DNA of 64,000 nt from assembly GCF_003050935.1 (NCBI RefSeq), contig NZ_QAOX01000006.1, positions 62,001 to 126,000 of the forward strand, given 5' to 3'. Below are positions 46,829-55,498 of this stretch, in pieces. The translations under genes were made by a program, and so were the position numbers. Origin of the DNA: Luteibacter sp. OK325 (lineage in GTDB: Bacteria; Pseudomonadota; Gammaproteobacteria; Xanthomonadales; Rhodanobacteraceae). Within the stretch, counting starts at the first letter, position 1. Each line of letters starts with the position of its first letter. The notes under the pieces were generated by a model, which was not told where the DNA came from, did not search any database, and saw only the letters and a list, made by a program, of their open reading frames with translations.

Positions 46829-49267
46829 GTGAGAGTTCAAACTTCATCACGCCCGCCATGGTTCCTGCTTGCCACGGCCGCCGTCGTTTTGATCCTTGGC
46901 ATCGTGCTCATTGTGTTCGGCGTACGCCTCGTCGCCCTCGGCGGATCGCTGCACTACCTCGTCTTTGGCCTGGGCCTGATCGCCGTGGCGGCGCTGCTTT
47001 GTGCGCAACGGCTGTCGGCCATCTCGCTTTACGCCGCCATGCTCGTACTCACCACCGTGTGGGCGCTGTATGAGGTCGGCCTGGACTTCTGGCAACTGCT
47101 TCCCCGTCTGGACGTCTGGTTCGCGATCGGGATCTGGCTCGCCCTGCCCTTCATACGCCGCCCCTTGCGCTCGACGTCGGTTCCTTATCCGGCGGCATCG
47201 CTCGCCGTGGGTCTCGTCTTCCCGCTCGTGGTGGCACTGGTGAGCCTGCCCCGTGAGTCGACCACCATCGAGGGTCACCTTGCGCGCGGTCTCGACGCGG
47301 TGCTTCCGACAGCCGCACTCGGGCCGGGCGGCATGCCGGCCGGCGAATGGCATTCCTATGGAGGGACGCCGTTCGGCCAGCGCTACTCACCCCTGGACCA
47401 GATCAATGCGCAGAATGTAGGCAAGCTGCAGAAAGCCTGGGAATTCCATACCGGCGACCTTCCGGGTCCCCAGGATCCGGTCGAGATCACCAATCAGGTC
47501 ACGCCGTTGAAAATCGGTGACACGCTGTATGTGTGCACGCCGCACAGCATTGTCATCGCTGTCGACGCGACCACGGGTAAGGAACAGTGGCGCTTCGATC
47601 CGAAGATCCAGAGCGCAAACGGTACCTTCAAGATGTGGGAGCACATGACCTGCCGTGGCGTGTCGTATCACAATGATGCCGACTACGCGGCGGCCGGTGC
47701 CGCATCGCCAGCGACCGCCACGACCACGGCCGCACCCACACCCGCAGTTACTACGGACTGCCCGCGCCGCCTCTTCCTGCCCACCGCCGACGCGCGCCTC
47801 ATCGCGCTCAATGCGGACAACGGACAGATCTGCACCAGCTTCGGCGACAAAGGCACTATCCAGTTACTCACCGACAACCTCGACGGGCGGATGCTGCCTG
47901 GCGGCTATTACTCCACCTCACCTCCGGCGATCACCCGCGACCTAGTCATCATCGGCGGGCATGTCAGCGACAACTATTCCACGCATGAGGCGTCGGGTGT
48001 CATTCGTGCGTTCGACGTGCACGACGGGCACCTGGTCTGGAACTGGGATGCGGGAAATCCCGAGGAGACCGCTCCGCTGCCCGCGGGCCAGCATTACACG
48101 CGCAATTCCCCGAACGTGTGGTCGGTGATGAGCGTGGATGAAGGACTGGGCCTGGTGTACCTGCCCATGGGCAACCAGACCCCCGATACATGGGGCGGCA
48201 ACCGCACAGCCGGTGCCGAGAAGTACGCCGCCGGCGTGGTCGCGCTGGACATCGCGACAGGCAAGGTGCGCTGGAACTACCAGTTCACCCATCATGATCT
48301 TTGGGACAAGGACACCAGCGCGCAGCCGACCCTCGTCGACATCAAGACACCCTCCGGCGTGCAGCCCGCGCTGATCTCGACCAGCAAGCAGGGCAGCATC
48401 TACGTGCTGAATCGCCTGACCGGCCAACCGATCATCCCCATCGACGAAGTACCGGTGGCCCAGGGTGCCGTGCAAGGCGATCACACCTCGCCGACGCAGG
48501 CCAGGTCGCAGCTCAACTACGACCCGCCAAGGCTCACCGAAGCGGACATGTGGGGCACCACGCCGTTCGACCAGGTGATGTGTCGCATCCGCTTCAAGTC
48601 CATGCGTTATGACGGCCCGTACACCCCGCCTGGCGTTACCGAGACCCTGATCCACCCTGGCAATGCTGGTGTCTTCGATTGGGGTGGCATCTCCGTCGAT
48701 CCGGTCCACCAGATCGCCTTCACCAACCCCGACTCGTTCGCCTTTGTGTTCCGTCTGGTTCCCGCCGCGGAGGTCGCACGTCGCGAGGCGTCGACCAATG
48801 AAAGCTCGGGCGTTCACCCCGATACCGGTGCGCCTTACGGTGTCGAGATCTCGCCGCTACTCAGTGCGCTCGGCATCCCCTGCCAGGCACCGCCCTGGGG
48901 TTGGGTGTCGGCAGTGGATCTGACCACCGGCAAGGTCATCTGGAAACACAAGAACGGCACGACACGCGACAGCGCCCCGTTCGGGATTCCGCTTCCGCTC
49001 GGTGTACCCGGCCAGGGAGGCACCCTGATCACGGCCGGCGGCGTCGCGTTCTTCGGCGCCGCGATCGACTATTACCTGCGGGCCTATGACGTCACGGACG
49101 GCCGCCAGCTATGGAGCTCGCGCCTGCCCGCCGGTGGACAGGCAACGCCGATGAGCTTCAAGGGCAAGGATGGCCGCCAATACATCGTCATCATGGCCGG
49201 TGGCCATGGTTCGCTCGGAACGAAGATGGGTGACTCGGTGGTCGCTTACGCCCTACCGGCGCCGTAA
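46829..49267 (+). CDS. gcd: membrane-bound PQQ-dependent glucose dehydrogenase
   Basis: 812 residues from a GTG at 46829 with GAGGAGC upstream. About five transmembrane helices occupy residues 1-140 (LPRLDVWFAIGIWLALPFIR), followed by a periplasmic PQQ beta-propeller beginning EWHSYGGTPFGQRYSPLDQI. W-motif blades include DATTGKEQWRFDPKI and DVTDGRQLWSSRLP. It oxidises glucose to gluconolactone in the periplasm and passes electrons to ubiquinone. A short low-complexity insert (AGAASPATATTTAAPTPAVT) replaces a loop. No pqq biosynthesis genes are in the window. Confidence 0.95.
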   Translation: MRVQTSSRPPWFLLATAAVVLILGIVLIVFGVRLVALGGSLHYLVFGLGLIAVAALLCAQRLSAISLYAAMLVLTTVWALYEVGLDFWQLLPRLDVWFAIGIWLALPFIRRPLRSTSVPYPAASLAVGLVFPLVVALVSLPRESTTIEGHLARGLDAVLPTAALGPGGMPAGEWHSYGGTPFGQRYSPLDQINAQNVGKLQKAWEFHTGDLPGPQDPVEITNQVTPLKIGDTLYVCTPHSIVIAVDATTGKEQWRFDPKIQSANGTFKMWEHMTCRGVSYHNDADYAAAGAASPATATTTAAPTPAVTTDCPRRLFLPTADARLIALNADNGQICTSFGDKGTIQLLTDNLDGRMLPGGYYSTSPPAITRDLVIIGGHVSDNYSTHEASGVIRAFDVHDGHLVWNWDAGNPEETAPLPAGQHYTRNSPNVWSVMSVDEGLGLVYLPMGNQTPDTWGGNRTAGAEKYAAGVVALDIATGKVRWNYQFTHHDLWDKDTSAQPTLVDIKTPSGVQPALISTSKQGSIYVLNRLTGQPIIPIDEVPVAQGAVQGDHTSPTQARSQLNYDPPRLTEADMWGTTPFDQVMCRIRFKSMRYDGPYTPPGVTETLIHPGNAGVFDWGGISVDPVHQIAFTNPDSFAFVFRLVPAAEVARREASTNESSGVHPDTGAPYGVEISPLLSALGIPCQAPPWGWVSAVDLTTGKVIWKHKNGTTRDSAPFGIPLPLGVPGQGGTLITAGGVAFFGAAIDYYLRAYDVTDGRQLWSSRLPAGGQATPMSFKGKDGRQYIVIMAGGHGSLGTKMGDSVVAYALPAP

Positions 49268-49297
49268 TACCCAAATTTGCAAATAAACCCAAAATAA

Positions 49298-49349
49298 CCC
49301 AACCTCCACGGAATGCCGCAGGGCACGCCGTCGTCGATCGGAGGTTGGG
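49298..49349 (+). promoter_or_regulatory. inverted repeat occluding the ribosome-binding site of the GH35 gene
   Basis: CCCAACCTCC (49298-49307) and its perfect complement GGAGGTTGGG (49340-49349) enclose a nested hairpin (ACGG-aa-TGCC-GCAG-GGCA-cg-CCGT). The right arm contains the Shine-Dalgarno GGAGG, six bases before the ATG at 49351. Translation should be reduced while it is folded. Confidence 0.65.
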
Positions 49350-49350
49350 G

Positions 49351-52323
49351 ATGTTTGTTTTTCGCAGGCCGCATGGCCGTCTTACCGCGCGCTCGGCAGC
49401 GCTGGCGCTGCTGGCGCTTTCTGCGTCGAGCACCCTGGCGCCCGTCGAGGCCGCGCATGCCGCGGCGACAGCGACGACCGTCCCACCCGCGCACACCATC
49501 GCCTACGACCGCTACTCCCTGACCATCGATGGCAAGCCCATATACCTATGGTCGGGATCGTTCCATTACTGGCGCCTGCCCTCGCCCGATCTGTGGGCCG
49601 ACGTCCTGCAGAAAATGAAAGCGGCGGGCTTCAACGCCGTGGAAATTTACTTCCACTGGGGATATCACTCGCCCAAACGCGGGGTCTACGACTTCTCAGG
49701 CATCCGCGATGTCGACCGCCTGCTCGACATGGCGCGCGACGCGGGTATCTATGTCATTGCTCGTCCGGGCCCGTACATCAACGCCGAGACAGATGCAGGC
49801 GGTTTCCCTGGCTGGCTGGTCACGACCGCGGGTAAGCCGCGTTCCACCGCCCCGGACTACACGGCTGCCTATCGCGAGTGGATGACGCAGATCGATCGCA
49901 TCCTTGCTCGTCATCAGCTCACCGATGGCCGTGGCACCGTGCTGCTCTATCAGGTCGAGAACGAGCTTTACGATGACTCCCCCGATAGCCGCCGCTACAT
50001 GCAGGACATCGAGGACAAGGCGCGCGCCGATGGCATCACCGTGCCACTCACCGGTAACCACAACGGCAACTTCTTCACCGGCGTCGGTGCGGTGGACATG
50101 CCCGGTTATGACTCCTACCCGGCGGACTTCGATTGCACGCGCCCGGAGCGGTGGAACAGCGTCTACGACTTCGCCAGTGAACGAAAGGGCCTGACACGCT
50201 CGCCGCTGTTCTTCCCGGAGTTCCAGGGCGGCGCGTTCGACGTGTGGGGTGGCCCAGGTTATGAAGCCTGCCGCAAGCTCACCGGTCCCGACTTCGAGCG
50301 TGTGTTTTACGAATCGAACATCGCTTCCGGCTCGACCATGCAGAACTTCTACATGACCTACGGCGGTATCAACTGGGGCTGGTTGTCCTCGCCGGGCGTG
50401 TACACCTCGTACGATTACGGCGCGGCGATCACGGCGAACCGCCAGCTCACCGACAAATACGACCAGCAGAAACTCATCGGTTACATGACCCAGGCTGTCG
50501 CGCCGCTGGCGCGGACCGACGCCGTGGCGACCTCGGTGCCGGACAACCCGCGGCTGCGCGTCAACGCGCGCGTCAACCCGGACGACGGCACGCGCTTTTA
50601 TATCCTGCGGCATGCCGACGTGGCAGATACGTCGAACGATGCGACGCACCTCCGCATCACCCTGGCCAAGGTGGGCGCCACGACCATTCCGCAGCAGGCC
50701 GGCACGTCGATCCGCGTCAACGGCCGCGATTCAAAGATGCTTCTGGCCGATTATCACTTCGGCAAGCAGGACCTGGCGTATTCCACCTCCGAGCTGATGA
50801 CGCAGCTACGCCTTGGCGATCGCGATGTCGCATTGCTTTATGGCAGGCACGACGAAGAGGGTGAGACCGCCTTGCGCTACGCCGCCGAGCCCACCACGCA
50901 CGTGATCGACGGCAACGTCGCCACGCACTGGGATGCCACCACGCACACGCTGCGCCTCAACTATCGCCATGACGGTCTGGCACGAGTGGCGATCAGCCAG
51001 GGTGATACCTCCCTGCTTCTGTTAATCGGTGACAACGAAGAGGCAAAGCGCTTCTGGCAGCTGCAAACAGAAACCGGACCGGTGCTCGTCCGAGGTCCCT
51101 ATCTCGCGCGCAACGCATCCCGCGACGGCGAGCAGCTCGCTCTCACCGGTGACGCCGACAAGGCCGGCGACATCGAGGTGTTCGCTGGACCGGATACCCA
51201 CGGCTTCTCATGGAACGGTACGCCTGTGGTGGCGGACGCCACGCCTTCCGCGAGCCTGCAAGGTCATGTCGACGGGCCGCAGCCGGTGTCGCTGCCGAGC
51301 CTGACCACCTGGCATGTCAGCGAGGCCGCACCGGAAATCACGCCGACCTTCGACGATAGCGGCTGGACAGCTACCGATCGCACCAGCACGCCCAACCCCT
51401 ACTGGAACCACAAGCTGCCGATTCTCGACAGTGACGACTACGACTTCCACCACGGCAACGTGTGGTATCGCGGCCACTTCAAGGCTACCGGCAAGGAAAC
51501 CGCCATCCTTCTCGCCGCCAACACCGGTGTGCACCTGGGTAACCACGGCATTTTCACTGCCTGGCTCAACGGCCACTTCCTCGGCAACAATCCGAGCGGT
51601 GCGCAGCAGTTCCCGATCGACCCTCGCTGGCTGAAAGCAGGCGGCGACAATATCGTCTCCGTGCTGGTCGACAATACCGGGCACCTCCAGGAAGAACACA
51701 GCGGGACCTTCCGCGAACCCCGCGGCCTGATCGCAGCCACGTTTGCCGGTTCGCCGACCGATATCCGCTGGAAGATCCAGGGCAACGTAGGCGGTGAAAA
51801 CCTGCCGGACCCGACACGCGGCCCGTTCAATGCCGGCGGTCTCTACGGCGAGCGCATGGGCTGGCAGCTACCCGGCTTCGCCGACAGCCGCTGGGCGACC
51901 ACGACCCTGCCCCATGCTACCGACAAGCCTGGCGTCGACTGGTATCGCACCAGCTTCCGTCTCGACATCCCAACCGGCCAGGATGTCCCCATCGCCTTGC
52001 GCATCCACGACATCGCGCCACACCACTATCGCGCGATCATCTTCATCAACGGCTGGCAAATGGGCCGTTACATCAGCGATGTCGGTCCGCAGACCGAGTT
52101 CGAACTGCCGGCGGGGCTGTTGAATACGCATGGCGACAATACGATCGCCATCGCGTCGTGGAGCACGGCGCAGGACGGCGGGCTTGGTGAGGTCTCGTTG
52201 GTGATGCAGGGGAATTACCGAAGCACGTTGGCTGTGAAACCGGTGGTCGCGCCGGACTATCAGCAAGTCATGCAGGCACAGAAGGCATTGGCGAAGCCAG
52301 CTAAAGCCAACGGCACGAACTGA
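49351..52323 (+). CDS. beta-galactosidase, glycoside hydrolase family 35
   Basis: 990 residues from the ATG at 49351, with a Sec signal (SAALALLALSASSTLAPVEA). The GH35 TIM barrel starts at YSLTIDGKPIYLWSGSFHYW. The acid/base Glu is in YQVENELYDD (about residue 203) and the nucleophile Glu in FFPEFQGGAFD (about residue 289). C-terminal beta-sandwich domains (galactose-binding-like jelly rolls) follow, ending near AIASWSTAQDGGLGEVSLVM. It is exported, so probably removes galactose from plant or microbial polysaccharide. It lies 83 bp after gcd, behind an RBS-masking hairpin. Confidence 0.94.
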   Translation: MFVFRRPHGRLTARSAALALLALSASSTLAPVEAAHAAATATTVPPAHTIAYDRYSLTIDGKPIYLWSGSFHYWRLPSPDLWADVLQKMKAAGFNAVEIYFHWGYHSPKRGVYDFSGIRDVDRLLDMARDAGIYVIARPGPYINAETDAGGFPGWLVTTAGKPRSTAPDYTAAYREWMTQIDRILARHQLTDGRGTVLLYQVENELYDDSPDSRRYMQDIEDKARADGITVPLTGNHNGNFFTGVGAVDMPGYDSYPADFDCTRPERWNSVYDFASERKGLTRSPLFFPEFQGGAFDVWGGPGYEACRKLTGPDFERVFYESNIASGSTMQNFYMTYGGINWGWLSSPGVYTSYDYGAAITANRQLTDKYDQQKLIGYMTQAVAPLARTDAVATSVPDNPRLRVNARVNPDDGTRFYILRHADVADTSNDATHLRITLAKVGATTIPQQAGTSIRVNGRDSKMLLADYHFGKQDLAYSTSELMTQLRLGDRDVALLYGRHDEEGETALRYAAEPTTHVIDGNVATHWDATTHTLRLNYRHDGLARVAISQGDTSLLLLIGDNEEAKRFWQLQTETGPVLVRGPYLARNASRDGEQLALTGDADKAGDIEVFAGPDTHGFSWNGTPVVADATPSASLQGHVDGPQPVSLPSLTTWHVSEAAPEITPTFDDSGWTATDRTSTPNPYWNHKLPILDSDDYDFHHGNVWYRGHFKATGKETAILLAANTGVHLGNHGIFTAWLNGHFLGNNPSGAQQFPIDPRWLKAGGDNIVSVLVDNTGHLQEEHSGTFREPRGLIAATFAGSPTDIRWKIQGNVGGENLPDPTRGPFNAGGLYGERMGWQLPGFADSRWATTTLPHATDKPGVDWYRTSFRLDIPTGQDVPIALRIHDIAPHHYRAIIFINGWQMGRYISDVGPQTEFELPAGLLNTHGDNTIAIASWSTAQDGGLGEVSLVMQGNYRSTLAVKPVVAPDYQQVMQAQKALAKPAKANGTN

Positions 52324-52338
52324 CCTGACGGCGCGAGA

Positions 52339-52683
52339 TCACGTTCCCAACCATGCCTCGAGAACGACGGCATGGTTGATCGCGGTGTCGTGCGCACCGT
52401 AAACCAGCGTGACCTTCCGCTTCTTCACCAGCGCGCGCAGTTCGGCGACCGCCGGGTTGTGCTCGAGTTCGTTTCGGTACTTTTCGGCAAATGCTTCGAA
52501 GCGGTCTTCACGATGATCGAACCATGTGCGCAACGTCGGCGACGGTGCAATCTTCTTGAGCCAGAGGTCGACGGCGGCCTTCTCCTTCGTCAGGCCGCGA
52601 GGCCAGAGGCGGTCGACCAGGACGCGCATGCCATCACGAGGCGATGGCTCTTCGTACACACGCTTGACGGATAAGGTGGGCAT
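52339..52683 (-). CDS. DUF488 family protein
   Basis: 114 residues with the DUF488 pattern: VLVDRLWPRGLTKEKAAVDL, SPTLRTWFDHREDRFEAFAE and VTLVYGAHDTAINHAVVLEA. The family is widespread and uncharacterised. It is convergent with the beta-galactosidase gene. Confidence 0.93.
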   Translation of the reverse strand: MPTLSVKRVYEEPSPRDGMRVLVDRLWPRGLTKEKAAVDLWLKKIAPSPTLRTWFDHREDRFEAFAEKYRNELEHNPAVAELRALVKKRKVTLVYGAHDTAINHAVVLEAWLGT

Positions 52684-52734
52684 GGCATCAACTTCATGGG
52701 TGTCAGCCCATTATGGCTCCGGAGAAGCGACCCT

Positions 52735-53115
52735 ATGAAAGCCCTTCCGTCGATCGTGCTGCTTTCCTCGTTCCTCATGCCGACTCTCGCCTTCGCCCAA
52801 TCCTCCGGGTGCGATGCCAAGCGTGAATCGATCCAGACCGAGATCGCCTATGCCCAGAGCCACGGCAACGCGTCCCGGGTACGTGGGCTGCAGACGGCGC
52901 TGGCGGAGGTGACCGCACATTGCACGGAAGAGTCTTTGCAAAGCGCCGCCAACAAGAAGGTGGCCAAGGCGCGGGAAGACGTCGCGGAGAACGAGCGCGA
53001 CCTTCAGGACGCCAAGGACCAGGGCAAGAGCCCGAAGAAGATCGCCGACCGCCAGCGAAAGCTCGACGACGCCCACGCCGGGCTCGAGCAGGCGTTGATC
53101 AACGCCGGTCGCTGA
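52735..53115 (+). CDS. DUF1090 periplasmic protein (YqjC-like)
   Basis: 126 residues from the ATG at 52735 with GGAGAAG upstream. A Sec signal (MKALPSIVLLSSFLMPTLAF) precedes the DUF1090 core: CDAKRESIQTEIAYAQSHGN, RVRGLQTALAEVTAHC, then a charged coiled coil (KVAKAREDVAENERDLQDAK). Two cysteines may form a disulphide. Function is unknown in the family. Confidence 0.9.
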   Translation: MKALPSIVLLSSFLMPTLAFAQSSGCDAKRESIQTEIAYAQSHGNASRVRGLQTALAEVTAHCTEESLQSAANKKVAKAREDVAENERDLQDAKDQGKSPKKIADRQRKLDDAHAGLEQALINAGR

Positions 53116-54333
53116 TCACGCCTCTGACGCCACGGCCACGCCCGCCTCGGATCGATCACGCAGGCTGACGAAGATCATCGCCCCCGCCACCAGCAGCACC
53201 ACGCCGCTCGCGACGAACACACCCGATGCGCCGGCATGGTCGAACACCAGGCCACCGGCCGCCGCGCCCAACGTGATGGCGAACTGCACCGCGGCCACGA
53301 TCAGGCCACCGCCACTCTCGGCTTCATCGGGAACGGTCTTCGTGATCCAGGTAGTCCACGCCACCGGAACGGCGCCGAAGGCCATGCCCCATAGCGCGAC
53401 GAGCAAGGCATCGGCAACCGGTGCGCGACCGAGCGCGACCAGCACGAGTGCTATGGCACCCATCGCCAACGGCATGAGCAACAGCGTCATGCGCAGGCTG
53501 CGCTCGAGCATGAAACCCGCGAGCGACGTACCGATGAAGTTCGCCACGCCGAAGCCGAGCAGGATCAACGACAACCCATTCACGCTAACGCCGGTCACCA
53601 CTTCAAGGAACGGCCGCAGATAGGTAAAGAAGGCGAAGTGGCCGGTAAACACAAGCAGCACCGACAACATGCCTGCGCGCATGGCAGGACGCTTCATGAC
53701 GTCGACCAGCGTTCCCATTCGTGCCGTGCCGGTGGGCGCCATCTTCGGCAGCACGAGAAGCTGCCAGAAGAACGCGAGCACACCGAGAACCGTCGCGATG
53801 AGGAACACATTGCGCCAGCCGATCAGGTGTCCGAAGTAGCTGCCCAGCGGAGCAGCGGCCACGGTGGCGGCGGACACGCCAGTGAAGATGATCGACAACG
53901 CGCGCGGCACCATCGCCTCGGGTACCAGTCGCATGGCGACCGCGGCGGACATCGTCCAGAAGCCGCCAATCGCGATACCGAGCAGAACACGGCCGAGCAG
54001 CACCAGCGTAAGCGTCGGCGCGAAGGCCACGAGCAGGTTCGAGGCAACCAGCAGGACGGAGAACGAAAGAAGCACCGTCCGCCGGTCCGTGTTGCGGGTG
54101 AGCACCGAGATGACCAGGCTCGTCACCAGGGCGATGGCCGCCGTCGCCGTGACGGTCTGGCCCGCCATGCCTTCGGTGACACCGAGGGTCGCCGCCATGG
54201 GCGTGAGCAGGCTCGCCGGGAGGAATTCGGCCGTGATCAGGGCAAACACGCCCAGGGTCACCGCGAAGACCGCGCCCCAGGCGGGCCCTTCCGTTACCGC
54301 CACCGTGTCACAGGTTTCCGCACAAGCCGTCAT
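53116..54333 (-). CDS. MFS transporter (DHA1, AraJ/SotB-like)
   Basis: 405 residues from the ATG at 54333 (MTACAETCDTVAVTEGPAWG), about 12 helices. It has LGVFALITAEFLPASLLTPM near the N-terminus, typical of sugar/arabinose-efflux-like permeases, and a NTDRRTVLLSF loop. It is divergent from an AraC-type regulator, the usual control arrangement. The substrate is unknown. Confidence 0.93.
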   Translation of the reverse strand: MTACAETCDTVAVTEGPAWGAVFAVTLGVFALITAEFLPASLLTPMAATLGVTEGMAGQTVTATAAIALVTSLVISVLTRNTDRRTVLLSFSVLLVASNLLVAFAPTLTLVLLGRVLLGIAIGGFWTMSAAVAMRLVPEAMVPRALSIIFTGVSAATVAAAPLGSYFGHLIGWRNVFLIATVLGVLAFFWQLLVLPKMAPTGTARMGTLVDVMKRPAMRAGMLSVLLVFTGHFAFFTYLRPFLEVVTGVSVNGLSLILLGFGVANFIGTSLAGFMLERSLRMTLLLMPLAMGAIALVLVALGRAPVADALLVALWGMAFGAVPVAWTTWITKTVPDEAESGGGLIVAAVQFAITLGAAAGGLVFDHAGASGVFVASGVVLLVAGAMIFVSLRDRSEAGVAVASEA

Positions 54334-54433
54334 GTCACTTCCTGTCCAGCAAAGGAAAGTGAGCATGGTAGGCGGGCCCGGCCGGACGGTATATGATGCC
54401 AACTCCTTTATCATTGATCGTGCGTCCGGACTT

Positions 54434-55393
54434 ATGATCCCTCCCGCGTTTGCAGACGAATCGGATGCTGCCAGCGAACTGCTGCTGGGCATGCGCCTGG
54501 TCGGGGTGAATTACCGTCGTATCGAGCTGGCCCGGCCGTTTGGCGTCGGGTTCAAGGGTGAACCGGGCCATGCCCAGTTCCACTTCATCGGCCGTGGTCC
54601 GGTCCTCCTGCGTACCCATGACGACAGGTTGCTTACCCTGCAGACAGGCGACGCCGTCCTGCTGCCGCAAGGCCGTCCGCACGTGCTGCTCTCGTCGGCC
54701 GACATAGCCTCGCGGGACATCACCGACTTCCTGACCACGCCGCTGTGCAACAGCGTTGCCGACATCCATCCCGAGTGCGAGGCAAGTGCGCGCGCCTCGG
54801 GTGCACTGATTTTCAGCGGATGCATGGAATTCGAACTCGGCGGCATGCAGCCCCTCGTTTCGGCGATGCCCGACGTGATGCTCGTCGGTACCCTGCTCGA
54901 CCGCTATCCGGAGCTGCGCCCGATGCTCGACGCGATGGAGCGCGAGTCCTGTCATAAGCGCGCCGGATTCGCCGGCATCCTTGCCCGCCTGGCCGACGTC
55001 GTCTCGGCGATCATCGTGCGCGGTTGGGTCGAATCGGGCTGCGGTGATGCCTCCGGCTGGCTGAAGGGGCTGCGTGATCCCCGCCTGGGCAAGGCCATCG
55101 TCGCCATGCATCGCGCGCCCGGCCGCAACTGGACGGTGGCCGAGCTCGCCGACGAGATGGGCAGCTCACGCTCGGTGTTCGCCGAACGCTTCCTCGCGGT
55201 CACCGGCATGACCCCGGTGCGCTATCTCACCGAACTGCGCATGCGCCTGGCCGCCCAATGGATCGGGCGAGACGATTCGACCATCGAGACGGTGGCGTTC
55301 CAGCTGGGCTACGGCTCGCTGGCTGCTTTCAGCCGGGCGTTCAAGCGGGTGATCGGCGAGCCGCCCGGGGCTGTGCGGCAGGCTTCGAAGTGA
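54434..55393 (+). CDS. AraC-family transcriptional regulator (cupin_6 type)
   Basis: 319 residues from the ATG at 54434. The N-terminal cupin_6 sensor has LRTHDDRLLTLQTGDAVLLP and YPELRPMLDAMERESCHKRA. The C-terminal double HTH has WTVAELADEMGSSRSVFAER, MTPVRYLTELRMRLAAQWI and ETVAFQLGYGSLAAFSRAFK. It probably controls the divergent MFS gene. Longer open extensions upstream overlap that gene and are spurious. Confidence 0.95.
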   Translation: MIPPAFADESDAASELLLGMRLVGVNYRRIELARPFGVGFKGEPGHAQFHFIGRGPVLLRTHDDRLLTLQTGDAVLLPQGRPHVLLSSADIASRDITDFLTTPLCNSVADIHPECEASARASGALIFSGCMEFELGGMQPLVSAMPDVMLVGTLLDRYPELRPMLDAMERESCHKRAGFAGILARLADVVSAIIVRGWVESGCGDASGWLKGLRDPRLGKAIVAMHRAPGRNWTVAELADEMGSSRSVFAERFLAVTGMTPVRYLTELRMRLAAQWIGRDDSTIETVAFQLGYGSLAAFSRAFKRVIGEPPGAVRQASK

Positions 55394-55395
55394 CA

Positions 55396-55473
55396 GCTAA
55401 CCTTGAATAAACGGCGTCCTTATTCAAGGTTAGCGGCTTATCCTTGAATAAGGGGACGCCTTATTCAAGGATA
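55396..55473. repeat. two tandem perfect 15-bp-arm palindromes
   Basis: GCTAACCTTGAATAA (55396-55410) pairs with 55420-55434 around nine bases. TATCCTTGAATAAGG (55439-55453) pairs with 55459-55473 around five bases. Both share CCTTGAATAA. They lie between the convergent AraC and TonB-receptor genes. This sequence is unlike the REP family. Confidence 0.9.
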
Positions 55474-55498
55474 TCGCCGTATCCTTTAATCTGCTTTC

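Noticed and set aside
54306-54331. A second ECF41-like promoter, TGTCACA-N15-CGTC
   Set aside because: The spacing is 15 instead of 16 and it lies inside the MFS coding start. Probably chance.
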